A stretch of DNA of 64,000 nucleotides from CAZFHP01 sp964519365 (GTDB taxonomy: Bacteria > Babelota > Babeliae > Babelales > RVW-14): positions 1-64,000 of the forward strand of contig CAZFHP010000001.1 of NCBI GenBank assembly GCA_964519365.1. The letters are read 5' to 3'. Both the position numbers and the translations under genes were made by a program. A model generated the notes under the pieces. The model had not been told where the DNA came from. It did not search any database and saw only the letters and a list, made by a program, of their open reading frames with translations. Of this stretch, positions 26,189-35,568 are shown piece by piece; within the stretch, counting starts at the first letter, position 1; each line of letters starts with the position of its first letter.

Positions 26189-27336
26189 GCAATCTCTTTT
26201 ATCGCATTTACGACCAGTTCTATTTGTTCCTGCGTTATGCCAAGGCCACTTGGAATATAAAAACCTCGTTGTGCTAATTTTTCAGCGACAGGATAACGTT
26301 CTCCAAAAAAAAGTCCCAGTTTATAAAAAACAGGCTGCTTGTGCATACACCAAAAAAATGGGCGTGTTTCTATGTTTTTCGCTGCAAGTTTTTTCATAAT
26401 CACCTGAGCGTCATACTCTACCGAATCTTTTAATACAAGTCCATATACCCAATAAATATTTTCAGCATAATCTGTTCGAGCTAGTGGCCTTTGAAAAATA
26501 TCGATATCCTGCAAGGCTACATCGTACGATTTACCAATAACACGTTTTTTTTCAATAAAAGAATCTAAGCGTTCCAACTGGGCCAGCCCAACGGCTGCTT
26601 GCAAATTTGTCATGCGCGCACTAAAACCAAGGCCTTCATGGACAAAACGTTGCTCCGGCTTAAAACACAAATTTCTCAGCATATTACTTCGTCTTGCTAG
26701 GTTTTCGTCATCTGTTAGAATCATGCCACCTTCACCTGTTGTCACATGTTTGTTTGGATAAAAACTTACGACACTTATATCACCAAAACTCCCACATGGC
26801 TTATCTTTATACGTTTGCCCAATAACTTCAGCCGCATCTTCAATTATTTTTAAATCATATTTTTGAGCAAGCTCAAGAATTGGATCCATGTCGACAGGAA
26901 GCCCATACGTATGCACAACCATGATAGCTTTTGTTTGCATAGTAATTTTGCGCTCTATTTGACTAACATCAATGTTCCATGTTTCTGGGTCGCTATCAAC
27001 TAATACAGGTATTGCTCCAGACCTAACAATAGCGTTAGCACATGAAATAATAGCAAATGTCGGCATAATAACTTCGTCACCAACACCAATTTCCAACGCT
27101 TGTACAGCAATATCAAGCGCCACAGACCCACTAGAAACAGCAATCGCATGCTTTCGCAAAGCTCTTTGCGCAAAAGCTTCTTCAAACTTTTTTACAAACG
27201 GCCCATCAGACGATATCCACCCAGTATCTATGCATTCAGCTAAATATTTTTTTTCGTTACCTGTTAACAGTGGTTCATTAACAGGAACAGAAATAACTTT
27301 ATCTTCTTGTACGCTAGTATTTTCAATAGTTTCCAT
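26185..27336 (-). CDS. DegT/DnrJ/EryC1-family sugar aminotransferase
   Basis: 383 residues, a full-length PLP fold-type I enzyme. Opens with VPVNEPLLTGNEKKYL. The cofactor-binding stretch is AIAVSSGSVALDIA, the aspartate IIEDAAEVIG, and the lysine lies in SFYPNKHVTTGEGG. These enzymes transfer an amino group to a keto-sugar nucleotide, giving 3- or 4-aminosugars for surface glycans. Which keto sugar is used cannot be read here; no matching dehydratase lies directly beside it. Confidence 0.9.
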   Translation of the reverse strand: METIENTSVQEDKVISVPVNEPLLTGNEKKYLAECIDTGWISSDGPFVKKFEEAFAQRALRKHAIAVSSGSVALDIAVQALEIGVGDEVIMPTFAIISCANAIVRSGAIPVLVDSDPETWNIDVSQIERKITMQTKAIMVVHTYGLPVDMDPILELAQKYDLKIIEDAAEVIGQTYKDKPCGSFGDISVVSFYPNKHVTTGEGGMILTDDENLARRSNMLRNLCFKPEQRFVHEGLGFSARMTNLQAAVGLAQLERLDSFIEKKRVIGKSYDVALQDIDIFQRPLARTDYAENIYWVYGLVLKDSVEYDAQVIMKKLAAKNIETRPFFWCMHKQPVFYKLGLFFGERYPVAEKLAQRGFYIPSGLGITQEQIELVVNAIKEIA

Positions 27337-27368
27337 AATTTCTTCTCACTTTCTAACAAACGTCATGC

Positions 27369-27797
27369 CTACTTGATAACAACTTGTGATCTTTTTATTC
27401 CATCAAAACGCGTCTTATCGCTTACCCCAACATAAGGCCCTTGCTTTACTTCTATTATCTCAACGTCTTCTAGTACCTCAAATCCATGGCCACCACGCCC
27501 AAGTAACATAACATCTCCTGCATGCAAAATTTTACTTTCAAGATATTTCTTATGTTCATCGTAAAGATCTACCTGTATTTTTCCCTTTTTGATAAACAAA
27601 ACTTCTTCCGTATAAACGACTTCGCGCAAAACATGATTATGCACATGTGCCGGAATACTATCTCCCGCTGGGCGTTTTATGCAACCCAACTGCTGAGAAA
27701 AATTATCTGGTGTAAAAAACGAAGTTCCATCTTGAGAATAATTTCGTCTCAAAATTACAGCCATTATTTTTTCGTTATGATACACACGTTCAATCAC
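27369..27797 (-). CDS. Cupin-type sugar-processing or regulatory protein
   Basis: 142 residues from a GTG that overlaps the upstream stop by 4 bases (GTGA). Single cupin: GDSIPAHVHNHVLREV provides the first His cluster, EEVLFIKKGKIQVDLYD and LHAGDVMLLGRGGHGFEVLE the second, with a metal-site His. Similar single-domain cupins sit in O-antigen clusters, as epimerase/isomerase-like or unknown members. It precedes an aminotransferase. Confidence 0.75.
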   Translation of the reverse strand: MIERVYHNEKIMAVILRRNYSQDGTSFFTPDNFSQQLGCIKRPAGDSIPAHVHNHVLREVVYTEEVLFIKKGKIQVDLYDEHKKYLESKILHAGDVMLLGRGGHGFEVLEDVEIIEVKQGPYVGVSDKTRFDGIKRSQVVIK

Positions 27798-29026
27798 ATA
27801 GACTCTCTTATTTTATTCAAAAACACGTTATACGATTTTTCATACGAGCATAGCATGTTATAACGCTCTTTAATATTTTTTACATACCAATCATAATTAT
27901 TTATAACGTTAACGACTTTACCATGCAAATCACTAACCCCCGCCTGTTCTCCAAAGCCATTATTTTCAGTAAAATCAGAAAGGCCTATCAAGCCTTTTGA
28001 AACAAGAACAGGTTTGTTGTGCGATAAAAATTTATGATACTTTCCCGAAGCCATTCCCATATACGTTATATTGTCATCACGTTCTGCTTGATAAAAACAA
28101 AGCCCTATATCGATACACGACATGAGATAATTAATGTCACTATTACACAAAACGTCTTCTTTGATATAAACATGCTTCGAATCAAAAGATTTCAAAAGTC
28201 GTTTTATGTCATACATAAAACCATCGCCAGACCACCCAGAAAACACCCACAGATAATCTTTTAACAAAACAATCTTTTCAAATAATTCTAACGAAAGAAC
28301 CCAGCGCTCCAAACTCCCGATATACAAAATCTTGGGCTTTCGAGATTTAAAAATCGCATCAAAGCCCGAAACAACCGAATGTTTGTTTTCTAACTCTTGG
28401 ATATACGCATTAGGCACCGTAAAAGCATGAATAGCTTTATTCCCATAATATTTAAAGAAAAGCTTGAGTCTATCGTGATCTTGAATAATCAGATAATCTA
28501 TCGCGTTAAGCGCTCGAGCAAATAATACTCGTTTCAAGTCTATCCCATATACAAGTCTATAAAAAAAAGATCGTACAATTCGTTTTACGTATTTACTTTT
28601 ATTTTCAAGTAAAAGCGTTCCCAAAAAATTATTTCGCACGAACACTAAAAATACTTTCGTCACGAACTTTTCACACACGTTTTTTTTTGCTTGCCGCTTA
28701 TAATCTGAAAGCTCCAAACTGTGAAAAATAATCACAGGTTTAAGTTTACATAAAAAAGAAACCATACCCAAAAGCTCCATATCTGATGGCTCGTAAGCAA
28801 TAACATAATCGTAATTATTAATATCTCGATATAAAATCGATATATTTGAAAAAAAATCCTGCGTAAGCTTAATATGCCCAGAGACATAAACACCAAAAGA
28901 AACAAGAGCCCCTGCTGTTGCTATATGATTTACAAGGCCTTTAGACGCTAATAAATATAGTGCGTTATAAACAGATGGAAATGTATCCAATCTTCGCGTA
29001 GAACCTAAAATATGCAAAATCTTCAC
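27794..29026 (-). CDS. Glycosyltransferase, GT-B fold (GT4-like)
   Basis: 410 residues from a GTG start. N-terminal MKILHILGSTRR and a Rossmann pattern; the C-terminal half has PKILYIGSLERWVLSLELF and the late acidic stretch DDNITYMGMASGKYHKFLS in place of the usual E-x7-E loop. Poorer match to GT4 than the gene at 29921-31096, so the assignment is moderate. It overlaps the cupin gene by 4 bases. Confidence 0.65.
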   Translation of the reverse strand: MKILHILGSTRRLDTFPSVYNALYLLASKGLVNHIATAGALVSFGVYVSGHIKLTQDFFSNISILYRDINNYDYVIAYEPSDMELLGMVSFLCKLKPVIIFHSLELSDYKRQAKKNVCEKFVTKVFLVFVRNNFLGTLLLENKSKYVKRIVRSFFYRLVYGIDLKRVLFARALNAIDYLIIQDHDRLKLFFKYYGNKAIHAFTVPNAYIQELENKHSVVSGFDAIFKSRKPKILYIGSLERWVLSLELFEKIVLLKDYLWVFSGWSGDGFMYDIKRLLKSFDSKHVYIKEDVLCNSDINYLMSCIDIGLCFYQAERDDNITYMGMASGKYHKFLSHNKPVLVSKGLIGLSDFTENNGFGEQAGVSDLHGKVVNVINNYDWYVKNIKERYNMLCSYEKSYNVFLNKIRESM

Positions 29027-29055
29027 TATTACTCGTCACACGTTAATCTATAATT

Positions 29056-29898
29056 TTATTTTTCGTTCACAGGTTTTCTTACAACACACGCATGCATGTG
29101 ATTATGCAAAAACGGAACTTTCTTAAATAATTTATTAAGAAGCACTCCCGACTTACTAACTTTAAATTCCCAATTCTTAAAAGAAACAAACGGCCTAAAA
29201 ACTGAGTGGAACAACCCATCAATATGAGCAATGGGAGTACTCTCAATAATATCAAACCCAGCCCGCTTACAAACAGTCTCAAATTGTTTCGGCGTAAAAC
29301 GATACTCAAAAAAATTACCCCGCTGAGGATCAATGTAATACGAAAAGCGCTTTCTATTCCATTTTCTATGTGGCTTGCTAAAAGCCTTTCGAACAAGATT
29401 ATTTTTTCTTGGGTCAATAAAGCTTAATGCATAACTTATTCTGCGCAAAAGATTAAAACTAGGCACCGTAATAATTCCAATCCCGCCTGGCTTTAAAACA
29501 TTATAAAGAGCATTCAGCGGGGCATCAGGCCCATCCGGAAAATGTTCAATAAGGCCATACGACAAAACCATATCAAACGAATTCAAGGGATATTTCATGT
29601 TTAAAATATCACCGTGCTCTATATTTAAGTCAGGAAACGATTTATTAAGCCAGGCAACAGAATCTTGATTTATCTCTATCCCATAGATATTTTTTAAACC
29701 TTTGTCATAAAGATATTTGACAACACGCCCAAGACCACAACCTGTTTCAAGAATTTTCCAATTTTTATTTTTCAAATATTTTAACGTAATGGCAACATCG
29801 TCGGTTCGCTCACAACTCTTTAATAATTGATCAAACTCATTATGTTGCCAAGAAAAAACGATACTCTTTTTATTCTCATTGTCCTTTTGCTCTTGCAT
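29056..29898 (-). CDS. Class I SAM-dependent methyltransferase
   Basis: I place the start at ATG 29898, with AAAGGG upstream; a GTG at 29949 would overlap the preceding gene by 29 bases. ~280 residues. Motif I is WKILETGCGLGRVVKYL, followed by IYGIEINQDSV, DMVLSYGLIEHFPDG and LKPGGIGIITVPSFN. It probably methylates a sugar or a related glycan group, judged only from its place in the glycan cluster. Confidence 0.85.
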   Translation of the reverse strand: MQEQKDNENKKSIVFSWQHNEFDQLLKSCERTDDVAITLKYLKNKNWKILETGCGLGRVVKYLYDKGLKNIYGIEINQDSVAWLNKSFPDLNIEHGDILNMKYPLNSFDMVLSYGLIEHFPDGPDAPLNALYNVLKPGGIGIITVPSFNLLRRISYALSFIDPRKNNLVRKAFSKPHRKWNRKRFSYYIDPQRGNFFEYRFTPKQFETVCKRAGFDIIESTPIAHIDGLFHSVFRPFVSFKNWEFKVSKSGVLLNKLFKKVPFLHNHMHACVVRKPVNEK

Positions 29899-29920
29899 CG
29901 CTACAAACCCTTTTATAAAT

Positions 29921-31096
29921 TTACACCAATATTTTTCCCAAAAAAGCACTCATGTCAGATGAAAACTTTTCTCGTGAAAATTCTTTTAACGCAAAACTCT
30001 GACAGGAAGCTATCTGATCTTCAAGCTCATCTTTTGATAACGACATAGCCTGATTCACTACATTTTCAATTTCACTTGTTGCACATGTTTCTAGATACAG
30101 CCCAGCATTATTCGGCAACGTAATCCCATTATTTCTACTTATGATTGGAAATAGTCCTAACTGCAAACACGTAACAACAGCTGGCGATATTCCTTCACTA
30201 CACGATGGGGCAATAAAACAAAAGACCCGCTTAATAATTTCTATAAATTTATCGCTACTTGGGAACAAACAACCATAATATCTAATATTAGAACAGTGAA
30301 AAAGTTCTTGTTCGTAAATTTTTAGAAAATCTCGTTCAGATTCTAGCCGTCCTATTACGTTTAAAACAAGATTTTTATTTTTTTTAAAAACATCGAGAAC
30401 TAAATCTAATCCCTTGTGAACAGCCCCACCACCATAGTGCCACAAAAATTCTCGCGTTTCTGGAACATAATCGTCTGAACTTTTAATATATTTTAATCGT
30501 GACGCAGAAACAGTAACTGTCGAAATCTTTTTTCTATATTCTTCTGGATACGTACTTAACGTATGCTTATTGCCAATCAAAGAACAGGTGTCAGCTAAGC
30601 GTAACGATCGCTCAGCCCAATCTAAATAATCAACAATTCGCTTAGGGGTATAAAATGCTTTTGTTCGCTGTTCTAACGCATGAACCCGTTTTAACTCAGC
30701 GTCCCGCGAAAACCATACATGACTTGTAGTCAAATGCAAAAGCTTTTTTGTTTCTTTTCCAACAACAGGAGTAAGTCTCTGCAAATTAACGTGTATGTCA
30801 AACACAATATCATACGAACATTTAGGCCAAAAGCGCCTATTGTTCCAGTTTATGCAATCAACAATAAAACCATATGAATTAAAAATTCTGACAATTTCGC
30901 GACTCTCCCAAAGGTTACTGTGAGCATTAAATCGAATGTCATTGGGTTTCCATAAAACAGCCTGCTCTAAGTAGCTAAAAAGAACTCTCCCTATCGCCTT
31001 TTTATGTTTAGGGTAAACCGTAATCGCACGCTCCCAACTATTCTGATCCCTACCTAAAATTTTTTTGGCTACTTTTTTTAACAACTGAATACTCAC
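29921..31096 (-). CDS. Family 4 glycosyltransferase
   Basis: 391 residues from a GTG start. GT-B fold: WHYGGGAVHKGLDLVLDVF is the first strand of the C-terminal domain, followed by LNVIGRLESERDF, IRYYGCL and FIAPSCSEGISPAVVTCLQLG (the E-x7-E retaining-enzyme loop, here EGISPAVV). The N-terminal half contains HTTSHVWFS-like variable acceptor-binding loops. Its gene ends 13 bases before the next minus-strand gene's start region. Confidence 0.85.
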   Translation of the reverse strand: MSIQLLKKVAKKILGRDQNSWERAITVYPKHKKAIGRVLFSYLEQAVLWKPNDIRFNAHSNLWESREIVRIFNSYGFIVDCINWNNRRFWPKCSYDIVFDIHVNLQRLTPVVGKETKKLLHLTTSHVWFSRDAELKRVHALEQRTKAFYTPKRIVDYLDWAERSLRLADTCSLIGNKHTLSTYPEEYRKKISTVTVSASRLKYIKSSDDYVPETREFLWHYGGGAVHKGLDLVLDVFKKNKNLVLNVIGRLESERDFLKIYEQELFHCSNIRYYGCLFPSSDKFIEIIKRVFCFIAPSCSEGISPAVVTCLQLGLFPIISRNNGITLPNNAGLYLETCATSEIENVVNQAMSLSKDELEDQIASCQSFALKEFSREKFSSDMSAFLGKILV

Positions 31097-31108
31097 ACAT
31101 GGCCCTTT

Positions 31109-32122
31109 TTATGATCTTGTTCTTTGCATAATCTTTTCTTTGAAAACACGATATTTTTGCTTTAAAAACGCTTGTGCTTTTTGTGATGGAATACAAAACT
31201 TTAATGCTTTTTTCACCACACTTACACCCATACTAAAAATAGAACGTTTTGGCATTACCGTTAAAATTACATCATAAAGCTTTTTGTCTAACGATTTATC
31301 CCATTGTATATTGTTAGGGGCAACAAGCAGATCGCTTTCTATCGCTCGAACAGGCATCTGGTGAAAAATACTTTTAGTACCATTACCATGAGCCCCCGAA
31401 AATCCTATATTTGATACAAGATTAACAACAGAAACAATAGAAAAACCCTGCTGTTTTATACACGCATAAGCCCACTGATAATCCCATGTATCAACATCTT
31501 TCTTGCATACTTTTTTTAAATTATCTACCCAAAACTCTCTAACCCGTCGATCCTTTAAAAAAACTTCTAAGCTTCCTAAAACTTCTTTCGAATCCCATTT
31601 TTCTATGTCATATTCAAAAAACTTCCATGCGCGTCGCCACGTCGCCCACCCCCAAATAGAATAATATTTCGAAAAGAAGAAACTTTCTTTTCTGTTCACT
31701 TTGTTAAAAAAATAACTCGTTCCGCTAATCATCATAACGTTTTCGTGATCTTTATAGTCTTTGAGTAATCGCTGACAAAAATAAAAAAAAGAATCGTCTG
31801 GCACACAATCATCTTCCAAGATTATGCCTTCTTCAACATGATCAAAAAACCAGTCAATAGCCGAACTTATCGCTTTACCACATCCCAAATTTTCATCTCG
31901 AAATAACGTTTTAACTTCACAGTCCCAATCAACAGCCTGTATAATATTTCTGGCTGCGTTACATTCTTTTTCTTCCCCATCAACCCCTACCCGCGGCCCA
32001 TCAGCAGCTACAAATAAATATTTCGGCTTTACTTTTTTTATCTTTTGAAAAACTCTTTGAGCATGTTCTGAACGATTAAAAATGATAAATAAAACAGGTG
32101 TAAAAAAAGCATTACTGCTCAT
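31109..32122 (-). CDS. GT-A fold nucleotide-sugar transferase
   Basis: Start at ATG 32122, whose ATGA overlaps the stop of the upstream gene; a longer in-frame start lies within that gene. ~337 residues. FFTPVLFIIFNRSEHAQRVFQ and YLFVAADGPR open the fold, and GIILEDDCVPDDSFFYFC carries the DxD-type motif. This is the pattern of a small family also found in capsule and O-antigen clusters. The product is unknown. Confidence 0.8.
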   Translation of the reverse strand: MSSNAFFTPVLFIIFNRSEHAQRVFQKIKKVKPKYLFVAADGPRVGVDGEEKECNAARNIIQAVDWDCEVKTLFRDENLGCGKAISSAIDWFFDHVEEGIILEDDCVPDDSFFYFCQRLLKDYKDHENVMMISGTSYFFNKVNRKESFFFSKYYSIWGWATWRRAWKFFEYDIEKWDSKEVLGSLEVFLKDRRVREFWVDNLKKVCKKDVDTWDYQWAYACIKQQGFSIVSVVNLVSNIGFSGAHGNGTKSIFHQMPVRAIESDLLVAPNNIQWDKSLDKKLYDVILTVMPKRSIFSMGVSVVKKALKFCIPSQKAQAFLKQKYRVFKEKIMQRTRS

Positions 32123-33054
32123 AACCAAAACCCTTCTTTTATTTTTTTGCGAACAGCACGCACTCTCCATTTTATAGCCCCATATAACTCTTGATGCCAT
32201 ACTGGCCCTTGAAACAATTTTGGATGTGTCTTTAAAACGACTTCATGCTCCTGTTTAAATCGATTACACGTCATAGCTTTATCAAAAAATTTCTTCTTTT
32301 TAAGATCTCCTAGATTGCGTGTCGTAAGTTCAGGTATTTTTTTTGTCCACCGAGCCAAAAATTTCTTGTAATCATGATCAGTGTCTTTTTTGTTCGATTT
32401 ACGCACATTCACATTCGCATGGGGATAATGCTCAAGATACGAATCTGGCGAATCTAGTATTTCATATCCTGCATCCCACAATCTAAAACACAAGTCTATA
32501 TCTGCAAAATAAAAGTTATACGTATCTTCGTCTATATAATTTACTTCTTGTAAGGCTGATCTTAAATACATGCCGTGATTTACATACATGATCTTTTTAG
32601 CGGGCATGCCAACTTTATAAGCCTCTTCGAGAAAAGACTCTCGCCAATAAAAAGCAAGCGCCCCTACTTTCTTTTTTTCTTTTAACTTTTGCTCAAATAA
32701 ATCATACCCATTTTTTATAGCCCCAGGCACAAGAATACAATCGTCGCTTACCATACAAATATATTTACCTTGGGCCATTTTAAACACCAAGTTCATGAAG
32801 TACCCCCATGACTTTCTTTCGATCTCTTTCCCAAGCCAATCGCCACGATTATGCTGCACAACCGTAATAATATCTTTCTGCTCGCAAAGCCATTCTAGCG
32901 ATCCATCATCAGAACCCCCATCGACGACTATAATTTCATAGTTTATTTTTGGTAAAAAATTATAAAACTCTTCACGAATACTATTTATAGCTAACGGCAA
33001 AAATTTTATACGATTATATGAACCAAGAACTACAGAAATTATAGGATTCTTCAT
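32119..33054 (-). CDS. Family 2 glycosyltransferase, paralog of 25262-26188
   Basis: 311 residues. The first ~120 residues are nearly the same as the other GT2 here: IISVVLGSYNRIKFLPLAIN, IVVDGGSDDGSLEWL, VVQHNRGDWLGKEIE and CMVSDDCILVPGA. The C-terminal third diverges, as expected when acceptor specificity changes. It ends with a 4-base overlap with the next gene. The pair points to a repeated sugar type joined to two different acceptors. Confidence 0.88.
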   Translation of the reverse strand: MKNPIISVVLGSYNRIKFLPLAINSIREEFYNFLPKINYEIIVVDGGSDDGSLEWLCEQKDIITVVQHNRGDWLGKEIERKSWGYFMNLVFKMAQGKYICMVSDDCILVPGAIKNGYDLFEQKLKEKKKVGALAFYWRESFLEEAYKVGMPAKKIMYVNHGMYLRSALQEVNYIDEDTYNFYFADIDLCFRLWDAGYEILDSPDSYLEHYPHANVNVRKSNKKDTDHDYKKFLARWTKKIPELTTRNLGDLKKKKFFDKAMTCNRFKQEHEVVLKTHPKLFQGPVWHQELYGAIKWRVRAVRKKIKEGFWL

Positions 33055-33081
33055 ACAATCAAGCCTTCTTTTACTTAAAAA

Positions 33082-33957
33082 CTAAAATAACAGCTTATAA
33101 TTAACGCGAGGGAAAACATCCAATAATCCTCCAGCGGTTGCATTATAAATTTTTATATTGTTAGAATCGCAAAATCGCTTTATTTTCTTATACTGATTCC
33201 ACATCGCTGTTGTCATTTGCAAAACATGTTCAAAATCAGGGCCATTTATCTTATTCCAATCAGGAAAACCATCATTCGCAAATAAATTCCCTTTATAAAA
33301 ATGTAACTGTTGTTTCTGATGAAACTTTGCTATCCAATCATGATCCAAACCAATAAGATATATTTCTTTAAAACCCATATAAATCGCTACCAAAATAGAT
33401 TGTAATGCTACATTCGCAACATGAAATGTCTGAGTTGAAAGATCAACTCCATTGGCAAAAATATAATCCAACTTATCATGAAAATCAACATATTGAACAC
33501 TAATTTTATTCTTAAATAACCGATGTTTTTTTATAAACGCATAATCTCCAAAATGTGTAAAAAAGTTTTTACATTTGAGCTTACATTCCAATTCAGAATA
33601 AAACTTCAACCCAAAATCTTCAGACAAATGTAGGTGATTAATTAAGCCACTATAAATATGGTACCGAGGACTAACTCTGTGATAATCTTTATGTAGATAA
33701 AATAAATTCAACCCGATACAAATTTCTTGAGATAAAACCGTCAAATCTTGAGTTAAAAGCGATTCTCCTGTTCCAATAATAAAACACCTATCATTTTTAT
33801 GAATATTTTTAAAACAAACATTTTCTCGTAATATATGATTATACTTTCTAGAATAAGCACGCTTAGCTTTTCTTACACACTTTTGCCCAACAGAACAAAC
33901 TCCTTCTGGAACAAACCACTTTGATATATTTTTCACAATCCTAACAACTGTACTCAT
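33082..33957 (-). CDS. DUF115/MptE-like, GT42-like transferase
   Basis: 291 residues. RCFIIGTGESLLTQDL is the nucleotide-binding-like start, a variable centre follows, then ANVALQSILVAIYMGFKEIYLIGLDHD and a C-terminal IKIYNATAGGLLDVFP. The later segment matches both DUF115 (6-hydroxymethylpterin diphosphokinase MptE-like) proteins and bacterial sialyltransferase family GT42. With nonulosonate synthesis genes next door, transfer of a sialic-acid-like sugar is plausible (inference). A degraded relative lies just upstream. Confidence 0.65.
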   Translation of the reverse strand: MSTVVRIVKNISKWFVPEGVCSVGQKCVRKAKRAYSRKYNHILRENVCFKNIHKNDRCFIIGTGESLLTQDLTVLSQEICIGLNLFYLHKDYHRVSPRYHIYSGLINHLHLSEDFGLKFYSELECKLKCKNFFTHFGDYAFIKKHRLFKNKISVQYVDFHDKLDYIFANGVDLSTQTFHVANVALQSILVAIYMGFKEIYLIGLDHDWIAKFHQKQQLHFYKGNLFANDGFPDWNKINGPDFEHVLQMTTAMWNQYKKIKRFCDSNNIKIYNATAGGLLDVFPRVNYKLLF

Positions 33958-33990
33958 TATGCCTCCTACATAAAAAGTTTGCTCTTAAAT

Positions 33991-34290
33991 CTATAATTTT
34001 TCAAAGTCTTTATACGGAAAAACATCTAAAATTGTTCGTTTTGAAAGATTCTAAATAGCGATATCTTTAAAAAAAACAATACTGTTTAATCACCAGAAGC
34101 TGCTCAAAAAATTCAATTGTTGTTTCACATGACTTATATTTTTCTGAATACGGCTTCCTATCAGAACAAATACCTGTCATCTTATTTGTATACTTGGTAG
34201 ACACAACCTGATCAAGACGACTCAGCTTTTTATCATAGAAATACGTATTGTCTGAACCCTTAACTTTTGAGTCTTTTGCCCAAAAATAAG
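33991..34290 (-). pseudogene. Degraded relative of the DUF115/GT42-like gene
   Basis: No intact frame. Reading the minus strand from 34290: FWAKDSKVKGSDNTYFYDKK, later YSEKYKSCETTIEFFEQLL, a stop, then in another frame DIAI-stop-NLSKRTILDVFP and a stop at 33991. The end matches the intact gene's IKIYNATAGGLLDVFP. I see one frameshift and one in-frame stop. The remaining gap (34291-34450) has no recognisable coding content. Confidence 0.6.
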
Positions 34291-34456
34291 CATTCTATCT
34301 CTTAAATTTTATCCTGATATATCGTCCTCTCCAAATAACACCTTGTCGTACAAAAAAAGATACCAATTTGCTAAAAAAATACCTCTAATATTACTCCCAA
34401 AATCTAAACTTACACATTCCGCCATAAATAAACCAACCCCAACCAATCACTTTTAA

Positions 34457-34484
34457 TTGATTGACCATACATACTTTTTATAAT
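34457..34484 (+). promoter_or_regulatory. Candidate promoter of the NeuB/NeuA-like pair
   Basis: TTGATT at 34457-34462, a 16-base spacer and a perfect TATAAT at 34479-34484, 44 bases before the start. The ribosome site AAGGGG follows. Confidence 0.6.
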
Positions 34485-34528
34485 ATCTTAAAATTCAAAA
34501 ATAAAAAACTAAATTCAAGGGGAATTTA

Positions 34529-35560
34529 ATGAAAGACATCAAAATTGGTTCTCGCTTTATCGGACCAAACCATCCATTATTTATTACTGCAGAAACAGGT
34601 GTTACTTGTAACTACGATATGAATATATCCAAAGAGCTTATTGATGTCGTAGCAGAATCACAAGCAGATGCTATCAAATTTATCTTTTGGTTCCCTGACG
34701 AAATTATGTCCGACCATTCAACAATTTATAAATACAAAACACTCTCTGGAGAAAAAAGCGAAAACATGTATGATATGCTTAATAAACTACGGTTTTCTCT
34801 AGACCAATGGTACGAGCTCAAAAAATACGCTGATAAAAAAAAGGTAATTTTGTTTGCCACCATAAATTCTCCAAGTGGTATTGAGTATGCAAAAAAATTA
34901 AATCTTGATGCTTTAAAAGTCAGTTCGTGGGATTTTAATAACATTCCAATGTGGCGTGGAATTAGTCAAATACAAAAACCCGTCATTATCGACACCGGTC
35001 CCGCAACCGTTTTTGAAATTATGAATGCTATAAAAATCATAAAAGATCATGAGATGATTTTTGTACATTGTTATCACACAAAAAACTATGATGAAATAAA
35101 CATGCAAGCAATTCCATACATGAAACACACATTTAACACACAAGTCGGCTTTTCATCTACAGACACTAATACCGATATGGATATAATCTCTATTGCCTTA
35201 GGAAGCACATTTATCGAAAAGCGACTTACTCTCAGTCGATCTCTCCCAGGACATCATCATATTTTATCTATGGAACCCAATGAATTCAAAAATTACGTCA
35301 CACAAATAAGAAATGTCCAAAAAGCATTAGGGACAAAACAAATAATACCATCTCAAGGAGATTTACTCGAACGAAAAAAAGGATTTCGCAGCCTTGTCGC
35401 AAATAACAATATCCCTGTAGGAACAGTAATTACAGAAAGCATGCTTGCAAGCAAACGACCTGAAAATGGAATCTCACCTGAATATATAAACTTTTTTATT
35501 GGCAAATCCCTTAAACGCACACTCAAAGAAAATCAAACAATTAGCTGGAACGACGTTTAA
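34529..35560 (+). CDS. NeuB-family nonulosonate synthase with SAF domain
   Basis: 343 residues. The N-terminal TIM barrel has the NeuB pattern (FITAETGVTCNYDMN, DALKVSSWDF, IIDTGPA), and the C-terminal ~65 residues form an antifreeze/SAF-like lid (FRSLVANNNIPVGTVITESM). NeuB enzymes condense phosphoenolpyruvate with a mannosamine-type sugar. Compared with PseI at 36299-37357 the active-site region is less canonical: EKRLTLSRSLPGHHH instead of EKHFALSKE-GIDAAFS. It may use a different sugar. Probable two-gene operon with the next gene (8-base gap). Confidence 0.85.
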   Translation: MKDIKIGSRFIGPNHPLFITAETGVTCNYDMNISKELIDVVAESQADAIKFIFWFPDEIMSDHSTIYKYKTLSGEKSENMYDMLNKLRFSLDQWYELKKYADKKKVILFATINSPSGIEYAKKLNLDALKVSSWDFNNIPMWRGISQIQKPVIIDTGPATVFEIMNAIKIIKDHEMIFVHCYHTKNYDEINMQAIPYMKHTFNTQVGFSSTDTNTDMDIISIALGSTFIEKRLTLSRSLPGHHHILSMEPNEFKNYVTQIRNVQKALGTKQIIPSQGDLLERKKGFRSLVANNNIPVGTVITESMLASKRPENGISPEYINFFIGKSLKRTLKENQTISWNDV

Positions 35561-35568
35561 AAAATATC

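Noticed and set aside
28034..29427. Plus-strand frames opposite the glycosyltransferase and methyltransferase genes
   Set aside because: They are antisense shadows of well-supported minus-strand genes.
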